Shown: piece after piece, positions 1 to 7,881 of the stretch
How the letters are laid out: each line of letters begins with the position of its first letter
Position numbering within the stretch: position 1 is the stretch's first letter
Assembly: GCF_900185715.1 (NCBI RefSeq)
Contig: NZ_FYAS01000014.1
Span: 1 to 64,000, forward strand
Source: Allobosea sp. CS1GBMeth4
GTDB taxonomy: Bacteria > Pseudomonadota > Alphaproteobacteria > Rhizobiales > Beijerinckiaceae
Reading direction: 5' to 3'
Length of the DNA stretch: 64,000 nt
Made by a program: the position numbers and the translations under genes
The notes under the pieces: generated by a model
Told to the model about the DNA's origin: nothing
The model's input: the letters and a program-made list of their open reading frames with translations, nothing else
Databases searched by the model: none

Positions 1-63
1 ACCGGCCTCGTGCTCCTTCAGGATCCCGATGATCTGCTCGTCCGAAAAGCGGTTGCGCTTCAT
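1..63 (-). CDS. IS3-family transposase OrfA, N-terminus only (cut by window edge)
   Basis: Reading leftward from an ATG at 63 gives 21 residues beginning MKRNRFSDEQIIG and ending KEHEAG. This is the characteristic start of the helix-turn-helix OrfA protein of IS3-family insertion sequences. The remainder lies outside the window, so the element cannot be classified further or judged intact. OrfA is normally completed by programmed frameshifting into OrfB (DDE transposase), which is not visible here. The recognition rests on this short but well-conserved N-terminus. Confidence 0.75.
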   Translation of the reverse strand, partial: MKRNRFSDEQIIGILKEHEAG

Positions 64-127
64 CCTCTGGTCCTCATCTCGGGCCAGAGCGAACTTCACA
101 ATGGATTAGGGCAGAGGGGCAACGTCA
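1..127 (-). mobile_element. End of an IS3-family insertion sequence, partial
   Basis: The OrfA start at 63 leaves about 60 bases before the neighbouring wzt-methyltransferase stop codon (TGA, 127-125 on the minus strand). IS3-family elements usually have a terminal repeat beginning TG and a leader of about this length before orfA. The element end is therefore probably close to 115-127 and may begin with the TGA that also ends the neighbouring gene. The other end is outside the window, so neither the inverted repeat nor the target duplication can be verified. Confidence 0.45.
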
Positions 128-2665
128 TCGGCGCCGGCAGAAGGCGGCGAGATACAGACGCCCATCATGCTTGGCAAAGAATTCTGACAAGAGAGGGGCC
201 GTCTTCTGCAAGGCATTCAAGGTCACGGCTTTTTCATGCTCGTAGGGCTCCAGCATGATTGAGCGTGGTACGGGATTAGAAGCGCTAGGAATCGTGATGT
301 CCCAGTAGTCTCCCGTATCCGGATGATGGATAAGGTCGAAGGCGGCCGGTCCAAACTGCTCGACGGATACCAACTCGATGTCGGGGACCCGTGACATCAA
401 TCCTTTCAGGGCCCTCTCGTTGAAGAGCGACACGTGATACGGTGGCACAACATTCGCTGACGACCCCTGCGACAAGGTAGCATTCAGTTCGGAGAAGTGC
501 GGGACCACCGTGACGAGCCAGCCTCCCGGCCGAACAAGACGGGCGTAACTGGTCAAGAACTCGTAGGGCTCGGGGATATGCTCCAGCACCGCCACTGAAG
601 AGACGACGTCAAACCGCTCGCCGGCCGCAAGCAATTTAGCCGGGTCGTCGTTGACCACGTCAAAGTTGAACAAGCTTCTCGCAATCTCGATCGACTGGGG
701 ATTGAGCTCATTCAACGTGACCTTCCAATCGGGACGCATCTCCTGGATGAGGTTCGCGAATGCGCCTAGCCCGCCGCCGACATCGAGCCAGGCGCCTCGC
801 TGAAGCCCGGCCGTCGCCCTGTCGACAATCTCACGCAGCACCTCGAGCGGCGCCGAGAAGGGGGTGCCAACGCCGCCTTCCTTCAGTAGGGGAAGTTCAA
901 AAAGCTCGCGCGTCCGCGTATAATAGGCCCCGGCATAGAGCTTTTTCAGAATGTCGTCAGGAGGAAACGGGTCGACACAGACGAAGCCGCAATCGGCGCA
1001 ACGCGCATGGCTGAAGCCGTACTTCTCGAAAACCGGCGTCAGCGGTCCCCCTGTGCAGGCAGGGCACCGTTTATGTCGCGGCCATTTTTCGGGGTAGCCG
1101 CCGTTTCCAAAGCATATCGCTTCGATCTCACCTCGCAGCGTCAGACTCTGCGCTTCCGTCGGCGCTTCCGCTCCCGCCTCAATCGAGGCAGGGAGCTCGC
1201 CGTCAGCGGGCGCCGCCTCTATCGCTGTGCCGACAGATTCGCTGGTCTCGTCGCTTTTGGCTGAAATCGCACTCGCTCCGTCGACGCCACGCAAATGGGT
1301 TAGTCGCGCGTCGAAGAAAACGGGCGCGCCAACGTCCATGCCGGCATCGTCGACGCTGAATGGATAGTAAAAATGTCTATACTCGTAAAATTCCCAAGTC
1401 CCTGGAGTGTTTGGAACGAGGCCTATCGAAAGAAAATACTCTCCTTTCCTAAATGGCGTATAGTCAAATTCAAGAATTACTACTCCCTTTTCTGCAGGTC
1501 GTTTTCGGTCGCTGGCATCAAAATAAGTATCTCTTGTTTCGCCTGGTCGAATATTTTGTGTGAAGTATTGCGCTACCGCGGAGAGATCATAGCGTCCATT
1601 CACGGCCAATGCTACGCCGAGGGTCTCTTCAGGGACATCTCCTTCGACGCGGTAGTGAATTCTCAACGTAAACGGCTTCAGTAGAGTCAACCGTGTCGTG
1701 AGCTCGCCAAGCGCATCGAGCATTTCGACACTATCGATAAACACCGGCCCGCGCCGGAAAATATGACGCTCGCCGTCGCCAGCTGCCTCGACGATATCCT
1801 TCAACGAGCTGCTGCCGCTCGGCGGCTCGGCCGTCGGGGCTTCAACTGTCAGCTCCGCTGTTTGGCGCCCGCTCTCAGTCCCTGCACGAGTGTCGAGGTC
1901 ATCGTCGACAGTCTCGATCCAGCTTGCCGAGTCCGCCTGCTGATGCGCAGTCAAGTCATAAGCCTGGACAACGTTGATAGCCGGGCCGATCATTCGGACC
2001 TGGCCATGCTCCATCCAGATCACCCGCTGGCACAACTGCGCCAGTAAGCCCGTGCCATGGGACACCAAGAGGACGGTCCGCCCGCCCGAGCAGAGATTCC
2101 GGATGCGTCTCATGCACTTCTGCACGAACGCGGAATCACCCGCGGCCAGCGCCTCGTCGATGATCAGGATGTCGGGCTCGACGGCTGTTGCGATCGAGAA
2201 TGCCAGCCGCGAATGCATGCCGCTCGAATACGTCTTGACCGGCCGTTCGATGAATTCGGCAAGACCGCTGAAGTCGATGATCTCTTCGATCTTGCGATCG
2301 ATCTCATCGCGATCCATGCCGTATAGCAGGCCGCTGAGATAAATGTTCTCACGCCCGGAATACTCGGGATTGAACCCGAGGCCCAGCTCTAGGATCGCCG
2401 TAACCCGGCCGCTGATGTCGACCTTGCCGTAGGTCGGCTCCAGCACGCCTGTTATGACTTTGAGAAGCGTCGACTTGCCCGCGCCGTTCGAGCCGATGAT
2501 GCCAAGGACTTCGCCGCGAGCGACTTGGAAGCTCACACCATCCAGCGCGCGGAAAACCTTGTGCCGCTTGCGACGCGTAAGAACCTCAACAGCGAGATCG
2601 ATGGGTTTGGCGTAGACCTCGTATTCCTTCACGAGGCCGTCAACTCGAATGGCAATATCACTCAC
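125..2665 (-). CDS. wzt: Wzt-type polysaccharide export ATPase fused to a C-terminal methyltransferase
   Basis: This 846-residue protein has three parts. Residues 1-250 are an ABC ATPase of the polysaccharide-export class: Walker A GSNGAGKST at 58-66, signature YSSGM at 146-150, Walker B ILIIDE at 166-171, and switch His203. Residues about 305-450 resemble the Wzt carbohydrate-binding domain, which recognises the finished end of the exported glycan. After a low-complexity linker, residues about 530-560 form a four-cysteine Zn-ribbon-like segment (CPAC...CADC), followed by a class I SAM methyltransferase (motif WLDVGGGLGAF near 625, EHIPEP-type post-motif). It is the last gene of the leftward operon and starts 12 bases after wzm. 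Ordinary Wzt proteins are about 250-450 residues, so the methyltransferase is an addition. I infer that it methylates and caps the glycan that the middle domain binds. DNA for residues about 320-435 is clearly more AT-rich than its flanks. Confidence 0.9.
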   Translation of the reverse strand: MSDIAIRVDGLVKEYEVYAKPIDLAVEVLTRRKRHKVFRALDGVSFQVARGEVLGIIGSNGAGKSTLLKVITGVLEPTYGKVDISGRVTAILELGLGFNPEYSGRENIYLSGLLYGMDRDEIDRKIEEIIDFSGLAEFIERPVKTYSSGMHSRLAFSIATAVEPDILIIDEALAAGDSAFVQKCMRRIRNLCSGGRTVLLVSHGTGLLAQLCQRVIWMEHGQVRMIGPAINVVQAYDLTAHQQADSASWIETVDDDLDTRAGTESGRQTAELTVEAPTAEPPSGSSSLKDIVEAAGDGERHIFRRGPVFIDSVEMLDALGELTTRLTLLKPFTLRIHYRVEGDVPEETLGVALAVNGRYDLSAVAQYFTQNIRPGETRDTYFDASDRKRPAEKGVVILEFDYTPFRKGEYFLSIGLVPNTPGTWEFYEYRHFYYPFSVDDAGMDVGAPVFFDARLTHLRGVDGASAISAKSDETSESVGTAIEAAPADGELPASIEAGAEAPTEAQSLTLRGEIEAICFGNGGYPEKWPRHKRCPACTGGPLTPVFEKYGFSHARCADCGFVCVDPFPPDDILKKLYAGAYYTRTRELFELPLLKEGGVGTPFSAPLEVLREIVDRATAGLQRGAWLDVGGGLGAFANLIQEMRPDWKVTLNELNPQSIEIARSLFNFDVVNDDPAKLLAAGERFDVVSSVAVLEHIPEPYEFLTSYARLVRPGGWLVTVVPHFSELNATLSQGSSANVVPPYHVSLFNERALKGLMSRVPDIELVSVEQFGPAAFDLIHHPDTGDYWDITIPSASNPVPRSIMLEPYEHEKAVTLNALQKTAPLLSEFFAKHDGRLYLAAFCRRR

Positions 2666-2677
2666 GGCATGAAAACC

Positions 2678-3538
2678 TTACACGACACTCGAAAAGTGAT
2701 GACGCAGCCGAGAAAAGACGTACGACCCCAAGATGAGCATGGCCGCAGAAAAGCAGCTCAATGCAACCCAGGGCGAAATGCTCGTGATCTTGCCATGATA
2801 GATAACATCCTGATAACACCAGACAAGATAACTATATGGATTCATTGAAATCAAGAATTGCAACGGCTTCGGTACCATTCCAGGAAGATAAACAATCGGA
2901 ACTAGGTAGATATTAACAGTTACGAACACTCTCACCAGTTCCGGGATATCTCTGAAGTACGGCGTTAAAGACGCCAGCAACAGAGCCCACCCCCAAAGCA
3001 GGCAAAGATGCAGCATAAAAAGAAGCGGCAAGAGCAGGAAACTTAATTGAATCTGTCCGCGCGTTATACTCGTGTAAATGAGGACGCAGGCAAAGAGCAG
3101 GCCCTGCACCGTCAGTGACGACAGAATCGTTTTCGCAACCAGAACCTCAGCTGGAAAAGTGACCTTCTTGACGATCGCCGAGTTGGCGATGACGACATTT
3201 GCAGATCGAGACAGGACATCTGCAGTCAAGATCCAGGGAGCCAGGCCAGAAAACAGATAGACCAGATAATCGGTCGGCCCGCGCTCCCCGATGCGGACGC
3301 TGAACACGACCGAGAACAAGAACGCGTTGACTGCGAACATCAGGATGGGGTGCACGGCAAGCCAAACGACGCCCGCCATCTGGCCCGCATGCAGATCCGT
3401 CATCTCACGACGCGCCATCTCACGCACGAGCCCGCGATGACGCCAGACCGAACGCGCGATATCGAGAACACCGAGCCCTAGTTCATGTGGAGCGGCAGCA
3501 CGTCGCAAATGCTGTTCTCCAGCCAGTTCGCTACTCAT
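2678..3538 (-). CDS. wzm: Wzm-type polysaccharide ABC exporter permease
   Basis: The 286-residue protein is an ABC-2 type integral membrane protein with about six hydrophobic segments. These start at VVWLAVHPILMFAVNAFLF and include a LLLPLLFMLHLCLLWGWALLL stretch in the middle. Length and pattern match permeases that export undecaprenyl-linked O-antigen or capsule chains across the inner membrane. It directly precedes the Wzt-type ATPase in the same operon, the usual wzm-wzt arrangement. Parts of the gene (about 2780-3200) are more AT-rich than neighbouring genes, as is common for export genes in exchanged O-antigen loci. Substrate identity cannot be read from the sequence. Confidence 0.9.
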   Translation of the reverse strand: MSSELAGEQHLRRAAAPHELGLGVLDIARSVWRHRGLVREMARREMTDLHAGQMAGVVWLAVHPILMFAVNAFLFSVVFSVRIGERGPTDYLVYLFSGLAPWILTADVLSRSANVVIANSAIVKKVTFPAEVLVAKTILSSLTVQGLLFACVLIYTSITRGQIQLSFLLLPLLFMLHLCLLWGWALLLASLTPYFRDIPELVRVFVTVNIYLVPIVYLPGMVPKPLQFLISMNPYSYLVWCYQDVIYHGKITSISPWVALSCFSAAMLILGSYVFSRLRHHFSSVV

Positions 3539-3589
3539 TGTCCTCGCCTTGGATCGCCATGCCGCGCCCTAGCGCTTCTGGAACAGCAG

Positions 3590-4663
3590 CTAGGAATATC
3601 TCCGCACATCCGGCACGAAGTGCGCGTGGCTCATCATGCAGCGGGTGATAGTCGCTTTGTTGGCCTTCGTCCACTCGACGGTGCGGCGGATGCCGTCCTC
3701 ATGCGGCACCTGTGCGGTGAAGCCGAGCTTTTCGCGGGCCTTGTCGGTGGCGGCGAAGCGCTGGCCGGAGCGGTCCCAGTCGCGTGCCGGCGTCAGGGCG
3801 ATCGGGGTCGCGTTGCCGGTGGCGGCGTTGATGCGCTCGGCGAGTTCGCGGATCGAGACCTCGGCGCCCGAGCCGAGATTGTAGATCTCGCCGGGCTCGC
3901 CCCTGAGGCCGCACGCCATCAGGCCGCGCGCCATGTCCTCGACGAAGATGAAGTCGCGCGTCGCGATGCCGCCGTTCTCGACCGGCAGTGCCTCGCCGTG
4001 CAGCGATTTCCAGATGAAGGTCGGCGTGACATTGCGCCACACCGTCGCCGGCGTGCCGCGCCAGCGCCCGGCCCCCAGGATCTCGCCCGGCCCGTAGACG
4101 TTCTGGAAGCGCGCCTTGACGAAGGGCAGGCCGTGCCGGGTGAAATAGTAGTTGCCGTACATCTCGCCGATCAGCTTCGAGATCGAGTACGGGCTGTCGT
4201 GGAAGAGCGAGACCGGCGCGTCCTCGCTCGTCGCGGTGGCGCCGTCGAAGGTCTTGGCCGCGACCGCGCAGCCGGCCGCCGAATACACCACCTTCTTCAG
4301 CGTCCTGATGTCCTTCAGCCGCTCGAACAGCTTCAGCGTGGTCAGCGTGTTGTTCTCGTGATCCATCAGCGGATCGTGGATCGACGACTGGTTCCCGTGG
4401 AAGCAGGCGAGGTGATAGGCGTAGTCGAGGTCGTCGTCGAGCTCGCGCAGGATGCGTTCGCTGGTGATCGGCCCCGAGACCAGCGTCACCGCCGGGTCGT
4501 CCGGGACGTTGACCGGGTCGGCCGAGAGGAAGTTGTCGACGATGGTCAGCTTGCGCGGCTTCTCGCGCAGGATCTGCCTGACCAGGTTGGAGCCGACGAA
4601 GCCGGCGCCGCCGACGACCAGCACGTTCTGACCGCCGAAGCCGGCGCCCTGCGAACCAGACAT
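3590..4663 (-). CDS. NAD-dependent epimerase/dehydratase (extended SDR), nucleotide-sugar type
   Basis: The 357-residue protein begins with a Rossmann nucleotide-binding motif VVGGAGFVGSN near residue 17. It has the extended-SDR catalytic pair in YSISKLIGEMYGN (YxxxK) and a downstream RFQNVYGPGE motif typical of UDP- and dTDP-sugar 4-epimerases and 4,6-dehydratases. It lies between the transglutaminase-like gene and wzm in the leftward operon, so it probably makes or modifies a sugar donor for the exported glycan. Two further SDR genes sit upstream in the operon but are only modestly similar. The exact substrate is not determinable by eye. Confidence 0.88.
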   Translation of the reverse strand: MSGSQGAGFGGQNVLVVGGAGFVGSNLVRQILREKPRKLTIVDNFLSADPVNVPDDPAVTLVSGPITSERILRELDDDLDYAYHLACFHGNQSSIHDPLMDHENNTLTTLKLFERLKDIRTLKKVVYSAAGCAVAAKTFDGATATSEDAPVSLFHDSPYSISKLIGEMYGNYYFTRHGLPFVKARFQNVYGPGEILGAGRWRGTPATVWRNVTPTFIWKSLHGEALPVENGGIATRDFIFVEDMARGLMACGLRGEPGEIYNLGSGAEVSIRELAERINAATGNATPIALTPARDWDRSGQRFAATDKAREKLGFTAQVPHEDGIRRTVEWTKANKATITRCMMSHAHFVPDVRRYS

Positions 4664-4697
4664 TATGGGGAAGAACTCCGAATCGAAAATATGACTC

Positions 4698-5858
4698 TCA
4701 GGGCAGCGCCGCGAAGCGCGCCTCGGAGAACACCATGTAGCACAGCTGCTGGCTCGAGCGCATCGACAACATCGCTTCCCGGTCCATGTCGAAGATGATC
4801 GCCGGACCTGCGATCGAGAACTCGCGTCCGTTTACGAGCAGGCGGTCACCCTCCTGCGGCCGGCACCCGGCCTGCCCCGAGACCTGCAGGGAGACGCGGT
4901 ACTTGCCCTGGGCGACGAAGCGGAGCGATGTCAGCCGGTTCTTGCGCTCAGGGACGATGTCTCCGACGTAATTGGGGAGGTGCTCGAAGCGCTCGATCAT
5001 CTCGGGTCCATCGGGCACGGAGACAGTGACGAGCCCCTTGCCGTCGACCAGGACATCGAGTTCGGGACGGCGCAGATACGCCAAGGGATCGCCACGGTTG
5101 GCCCGCGCGAACAGAGACCAGGCGTCGAAGGCGTTCTCGAGGCCCTCTCCGTCGGGGTTCGCCCTGATCTCTTCCAGGCTCTTGAACTGGATACCGCCGC
5201 CTTCGCGAGGAACGGCGAAGCCCCAGGTCACGTCGATGAAGCGCCACCCGCCCAGAAAGAACACCTCCACCGCGATATGGCTCTCGCGCATGCCCTCGGT
5301 GCTGTAGAAGAACTGGACAGGCCTCGCCTTGACTCCCAGCGCCTCCATGATCGCCAGGAAAGCCTCGACATGGTTGCCGCAGATGCCGGCGCCCTCCTCC
5401 AGGCAGGTCTCGCTATTGGTCGGCAGCCTGCTCTTGGCGCGAGCGAGCAGGTAGGAGTAGCGCCCGGTGCTGAGCGCCGCCCGCACGGCGTTCGCCCCCT
5501 CGACAGCGGCGAACGCCTTGAAGAGTTCGCCCGGATCGAGATCCTTGTCCGGATAGACCGTACTGATTGCATGGGCGGCACTGCCCACACGGCAGGCCAT
5601 CCGCAGGATGCCCGTCGGTTGGCTCCCGCAGTCGGCGAAGCGTGCCGGGTCGGTGCCGCGCAGATCCACGGGCCTTGCGTTGCCGGCAGGAGCCGGATTC
5701 CGGGGAGGAACTATCCCCGAAGCCGCCCGCTCATCCGACATTGCAGTCGCCGGCGCCTCGGGAGGAGGCACCAGGCCCGGACGATAGTGGACAACGGCCA
5801 TTGCGATCGCCGTCACTGCGCCCAGAGCGACCAGAATTCGACTTCGCCCAGATGTCAC
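4698..5858 (-). CDS. Membrane-anchored transglutaminase-like protein in the polysaccharide operon
   Basis: This protein of about 386 residues starts with a short basic segment and a hydrophobic stretch (ILVALGAVTAIAMAVV), which suggests a signal anchor and a periplasmic body. A transglutaminase-like catalytic triad can be seen as Cys160 in GAGICGNHVEAF, His194 in SHIAVEVFF and Asp209 in WRFIDVTWGF. The GTG at 5858 is preferred because a GGAGG lies eight bases upstream; an in-frame GTG at 5873 is the alternative. It sits between epimerase genes of the O-antigen operon. Family members act as cysteine proteases, amidases or transamidases. Its target in glycan assembly is unknown. Confidence 0.75.
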   Translation of the reverse strand: MTSGRSRILVALGAVTAIAMAVVHYRPGLVPPPEAPATAMSDERAASGIVPPRNPAPAGNARPVDLRGTDPARFADCGSQPTGILRMACRVGSAAHAISTVYPDKDLDPGELFKAFAAVEGANAVRAALSTGRYSYLLARAKSRLPTNSETCLEEGAGICGNHVEAFLAIMEALGVKARPVQFFYSTEGMRESHIAVEVFFLGGWRFIDVTWGFAVPREGGGIQFKSLEEIRANPDGEGLENAFDAWSLFARANRGDPLAYLRRPELDVLVDGKGLVTVSVPDGPEMIERFEHLPNYVGDIVPERKNRLTSLRFVAQGKYRVSLQVSGQAGCRPQEGDRLLVNGREFSIAGPAIIFDMDREAMLSMRSSQQLCYMVFSEARFAALP

Positions 5859-5956
5859 CGCCCACGCCTCCACCGGATATATGAGGTCGCATGGCTTCCA
5901 ATCGTCGTGGAACGATCTCCAACCTGGGCGTTTGTTCTACAACTTCAGATAGACAG

Positions 5957-6889
5957 TCAAGCCGGCGCCTTGAGATGGCTGTAGATCGCGGTGACGCCAT
6001 GCTCGTCGTACCAGGCCAGCATGCGCCGGATCGTCTGCTCGAAGGAGTAGCGCGGCCGCCAGCCGAAGGTCGCGATCGTCTTCGCCGGGTCGAGCACCAC
6101 GGCGGGCACGTCGTCCGCGCCCGGCTCGACTTCGGGAACCGGCTCCGACAGCGTGACGCCGAGATGGTCGACGACGATGTCGAAGATCTCCTTGATGCTG
6201 TGGCCCGTGCCGGTCGAGACGTTGAACAGCCCGGTCGGTGCGCCCTCCGCCATCACCGCGTCCATCACCGAGAAGAAATCGTCCATGTCGATGAAATCGC
6301 GCACCGTCTTCGAGCAGAAGCAGCCCTTGCCGGCCTTCAGCCTGGTGTAGAAGGTCGGGATCGGGCCGATCGCCAGGCGCGGGCCGGTGACGTTGGCGAG
6401 GCGCAGCGAGACGAAGGGCAGGCCGGAGACGGCGAGATAGTTCTCGCCGGCCTGCTTCGAGATGCCGTAGCTGGTAAACGGCCGCGCCGGCGCGTCCGCC
6501 GGGATCGGCAGCGTGTCGGGCCTGCCATAGCCGAGCGCGGTGTGGAAGTTGACGAAGCGCTTGACCCCCGCCGCCTTCGCCGCCTCGACGACATGGATCG
6601 TGCCCTCGACATTGGTGCGCGTGTCCTCGACCCAATCGTCCGGGTCCTTGTAGGCCGCGGCCGAATGGATCACATGGCTGGGCCTGAACTCGGCGAACAG
6701 CCGGTCGATCAGATCCCGGTCCTGCACCTTGCCCTCGACGACGCGCATCGCCGGATGGGCTTCCGGCAGCGAGCCGCGATGGCCCGTCGCGAAATTGTCG
6801 AGCACGAGCACCTCGTGCCCCGCCTCGAGATAGCGCTCGGTCAGGTTCGAGCCGAGGCAGCCGGCGCCGCCGGTGATCAGGATGCGCAT
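5957..6889 (-). CDS. NAD-dependent epimerase/dehydratase (extended SDR)
   Basis: The 310-residue protein starts MRILITGGAGCLGSN, a complete Rossmann motif at the N-terminus. The catalytic YxxxK is in YGISKQAGENY, and RLANVTGPR is the usual substrate-pocket segment. The reading frame stays open upstream to 6955, but that extension is low-complexity arginine/serine sequence and would overlap the preceding gene. The ATG at 6889, eight bases after the upstream stop, is the natural start. It is clearly a paralogue of the next gene upstream (6897-7856), with the same order of motifs. Role: interconversion of a nucleotide sugar for the surface glycan; the specific sugar is unknown. Confidence 0.88.
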   Translation of the reverse strand: MRILITGGAGCLGSNLTERYLEAGHEVLVLDNFATGHRGSLPEAHPAMRVVEGKVQDRDLIDRLFAEFRPSHVIHSAAAYKDPDDWVEDTRTNVEGTIHVVEAAKAAGVKRFVNFHTALGYGRPDTLPIPADAPARPFTSYGISKQAGENYLAVSGLPFVSLRLANVTGPRLAIGPIPTFYTRLKAGKGCFCSKTVRDFIDMDDFFSVMDAVMAEGAPTGLFNVSTGTGHSIKEIFDIVVDHLGVTLSEPVPEVEPGADDVPAVVLDPAKTIATFGWRPRYSFEQTIRRMLAWYDEHGVTAIYSHLKAPA

Positions 6890-6896
6890 GCCCGTC

Positions 6897-7856
6897 TCAG
6901 CCCTTCGCCGCCGTCTTGATGTCGGCACGGGCCTCCTTGAGATGGGTGTAGCCACCGACGACGCCCTCCTTCTCCCAGCGTTCGACCGAGAGCCGCGCGA
7001 TCTCCTCGAGCGCGGTGAAGGTCACGTCGCCGAAATCGGCGAAGGTGCGCGAGGGATCGAGCAGGATCGAGGCCGCGTCGTCCGGGCCGAGCGGCTTCAC
7101 CTCCGGCTCGGGGTAGTCGTTGAGCTTCATCGCCTTCACGACGGCGTCGTAGAGCTCCTTGATCGCCACGTCCTTGCCGGACGAGAAATGGTAGGTGCCG
7201 TTGCCCTTGCCGTCGGCAGCCTGGACCACGACCCTGGCGAGGTCGCCGGCATAGCAGAAATCGCGCCGCGCCGGCGTCACGAAGCACTTCTTCCCCTCTG
7301 CCAGACGCCCATAAAAAATCGGCAATGGCCCGGAGACATTGCGCGGGCCGATGACGTTGGCGAGGCGGAAGGTCACCCAGTCGACGCCGGAGAACTGGAC
7401 ATAGTGCTCGCCGGCTGTCTTCGAGATCGCATAGCTCGAGTTCACGGGGTTGATCGGGTGGTCGAGCTGGATCGGCTGCTGCAGCGGCTTGGTGCCGTAG
7501 CACAGCGCCGTCTGGAAATAGATCAGCCGGCCGACCTTGTGCAGCTTGCAGGCCTTGGCGATGTTGGCGCCGCCGACCGCATTGACCAGCGCGTCGGTCT
7601 CCCAATCCTCGGGATCCTTGTAGGACGCCGCGGTGTGCACGACGACGTCGGGCCTGAAGTCGGAGAAGAGCTGGTCGACCAGCTTCCAGTCCGTGATCGA
7701 GCCCTCGACCTGGGTCAGGCGCTCCTGATCGAGCAGGTTGTCGCGACGGCCGGTCGAGAAATTCTCCAGCGACATCACGGTATCGCCACGCGCGAGGAAC
7801 ATGTCCGCCGCCGTCGAACCCACTTGGCCGGAGCCGCCGGTAATGAAGACCTTCAT
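6897..7856 (-). CDS. NAD-dependent epimerase/dehydratase (extended SDR)
   Basis: The 319-residue protein opens with MKVFITGGSGQVGS. It has YAISKTAGEHY as the YxxxK catalytic element and RLANVIGPRNVSGP as the family substrate-binding segment. It matches its downstream neighbour along most of its length (VVHTAASYKDPEDWETD against VIHSAAAYKDPDDWVED), so the two are tandem paralogues. Together they may form a heteromeric or sequential epimerase pair. It follows the asparagine-synthetase-like gene by 25 bases in the leftward operon. Confidence 0.88.
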   Translation of the reverse strand: MKVFITGGSGQVGSTAADMFLARGDTVMSLENFSTGRRDNLLDQERLTQVEGSITDWKLVDQLFSDFRPDVVVHTAASYKDPEDWETDALVNAVGGANIAKACKLHKVGRLIYFQTALCYGTKPLQQPIQLDHPINPVNSSYAISKTAGEHYVQFSGVDWVTFRLANVIGPRNVSGPLPIFYGRLAEGKKCFVTPARRDFCYAGDLARVVVQAADGKGNGTYHFSSGKDVAIKELYDAVVKAMKLNDYPEPEVKPLGPDDAASILLDPSRTFADFGDVTFTALEEIARLSVERWEKEGVVGGYTHLKEARADIKTAAKG

Positions 7857-7881
7857 GCTGCTGTTCCTGTGAGTGCGGGTT

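Noticed and set aside
3485..4798. Long plus-strand open frame opposite the epimerase gene
   Set aside because: Its product is arginine/valine-rich shadow sequence with no motifs, while the minus strand encodes a clear SDR enzyme. GC-rich DNA produces many such frames.
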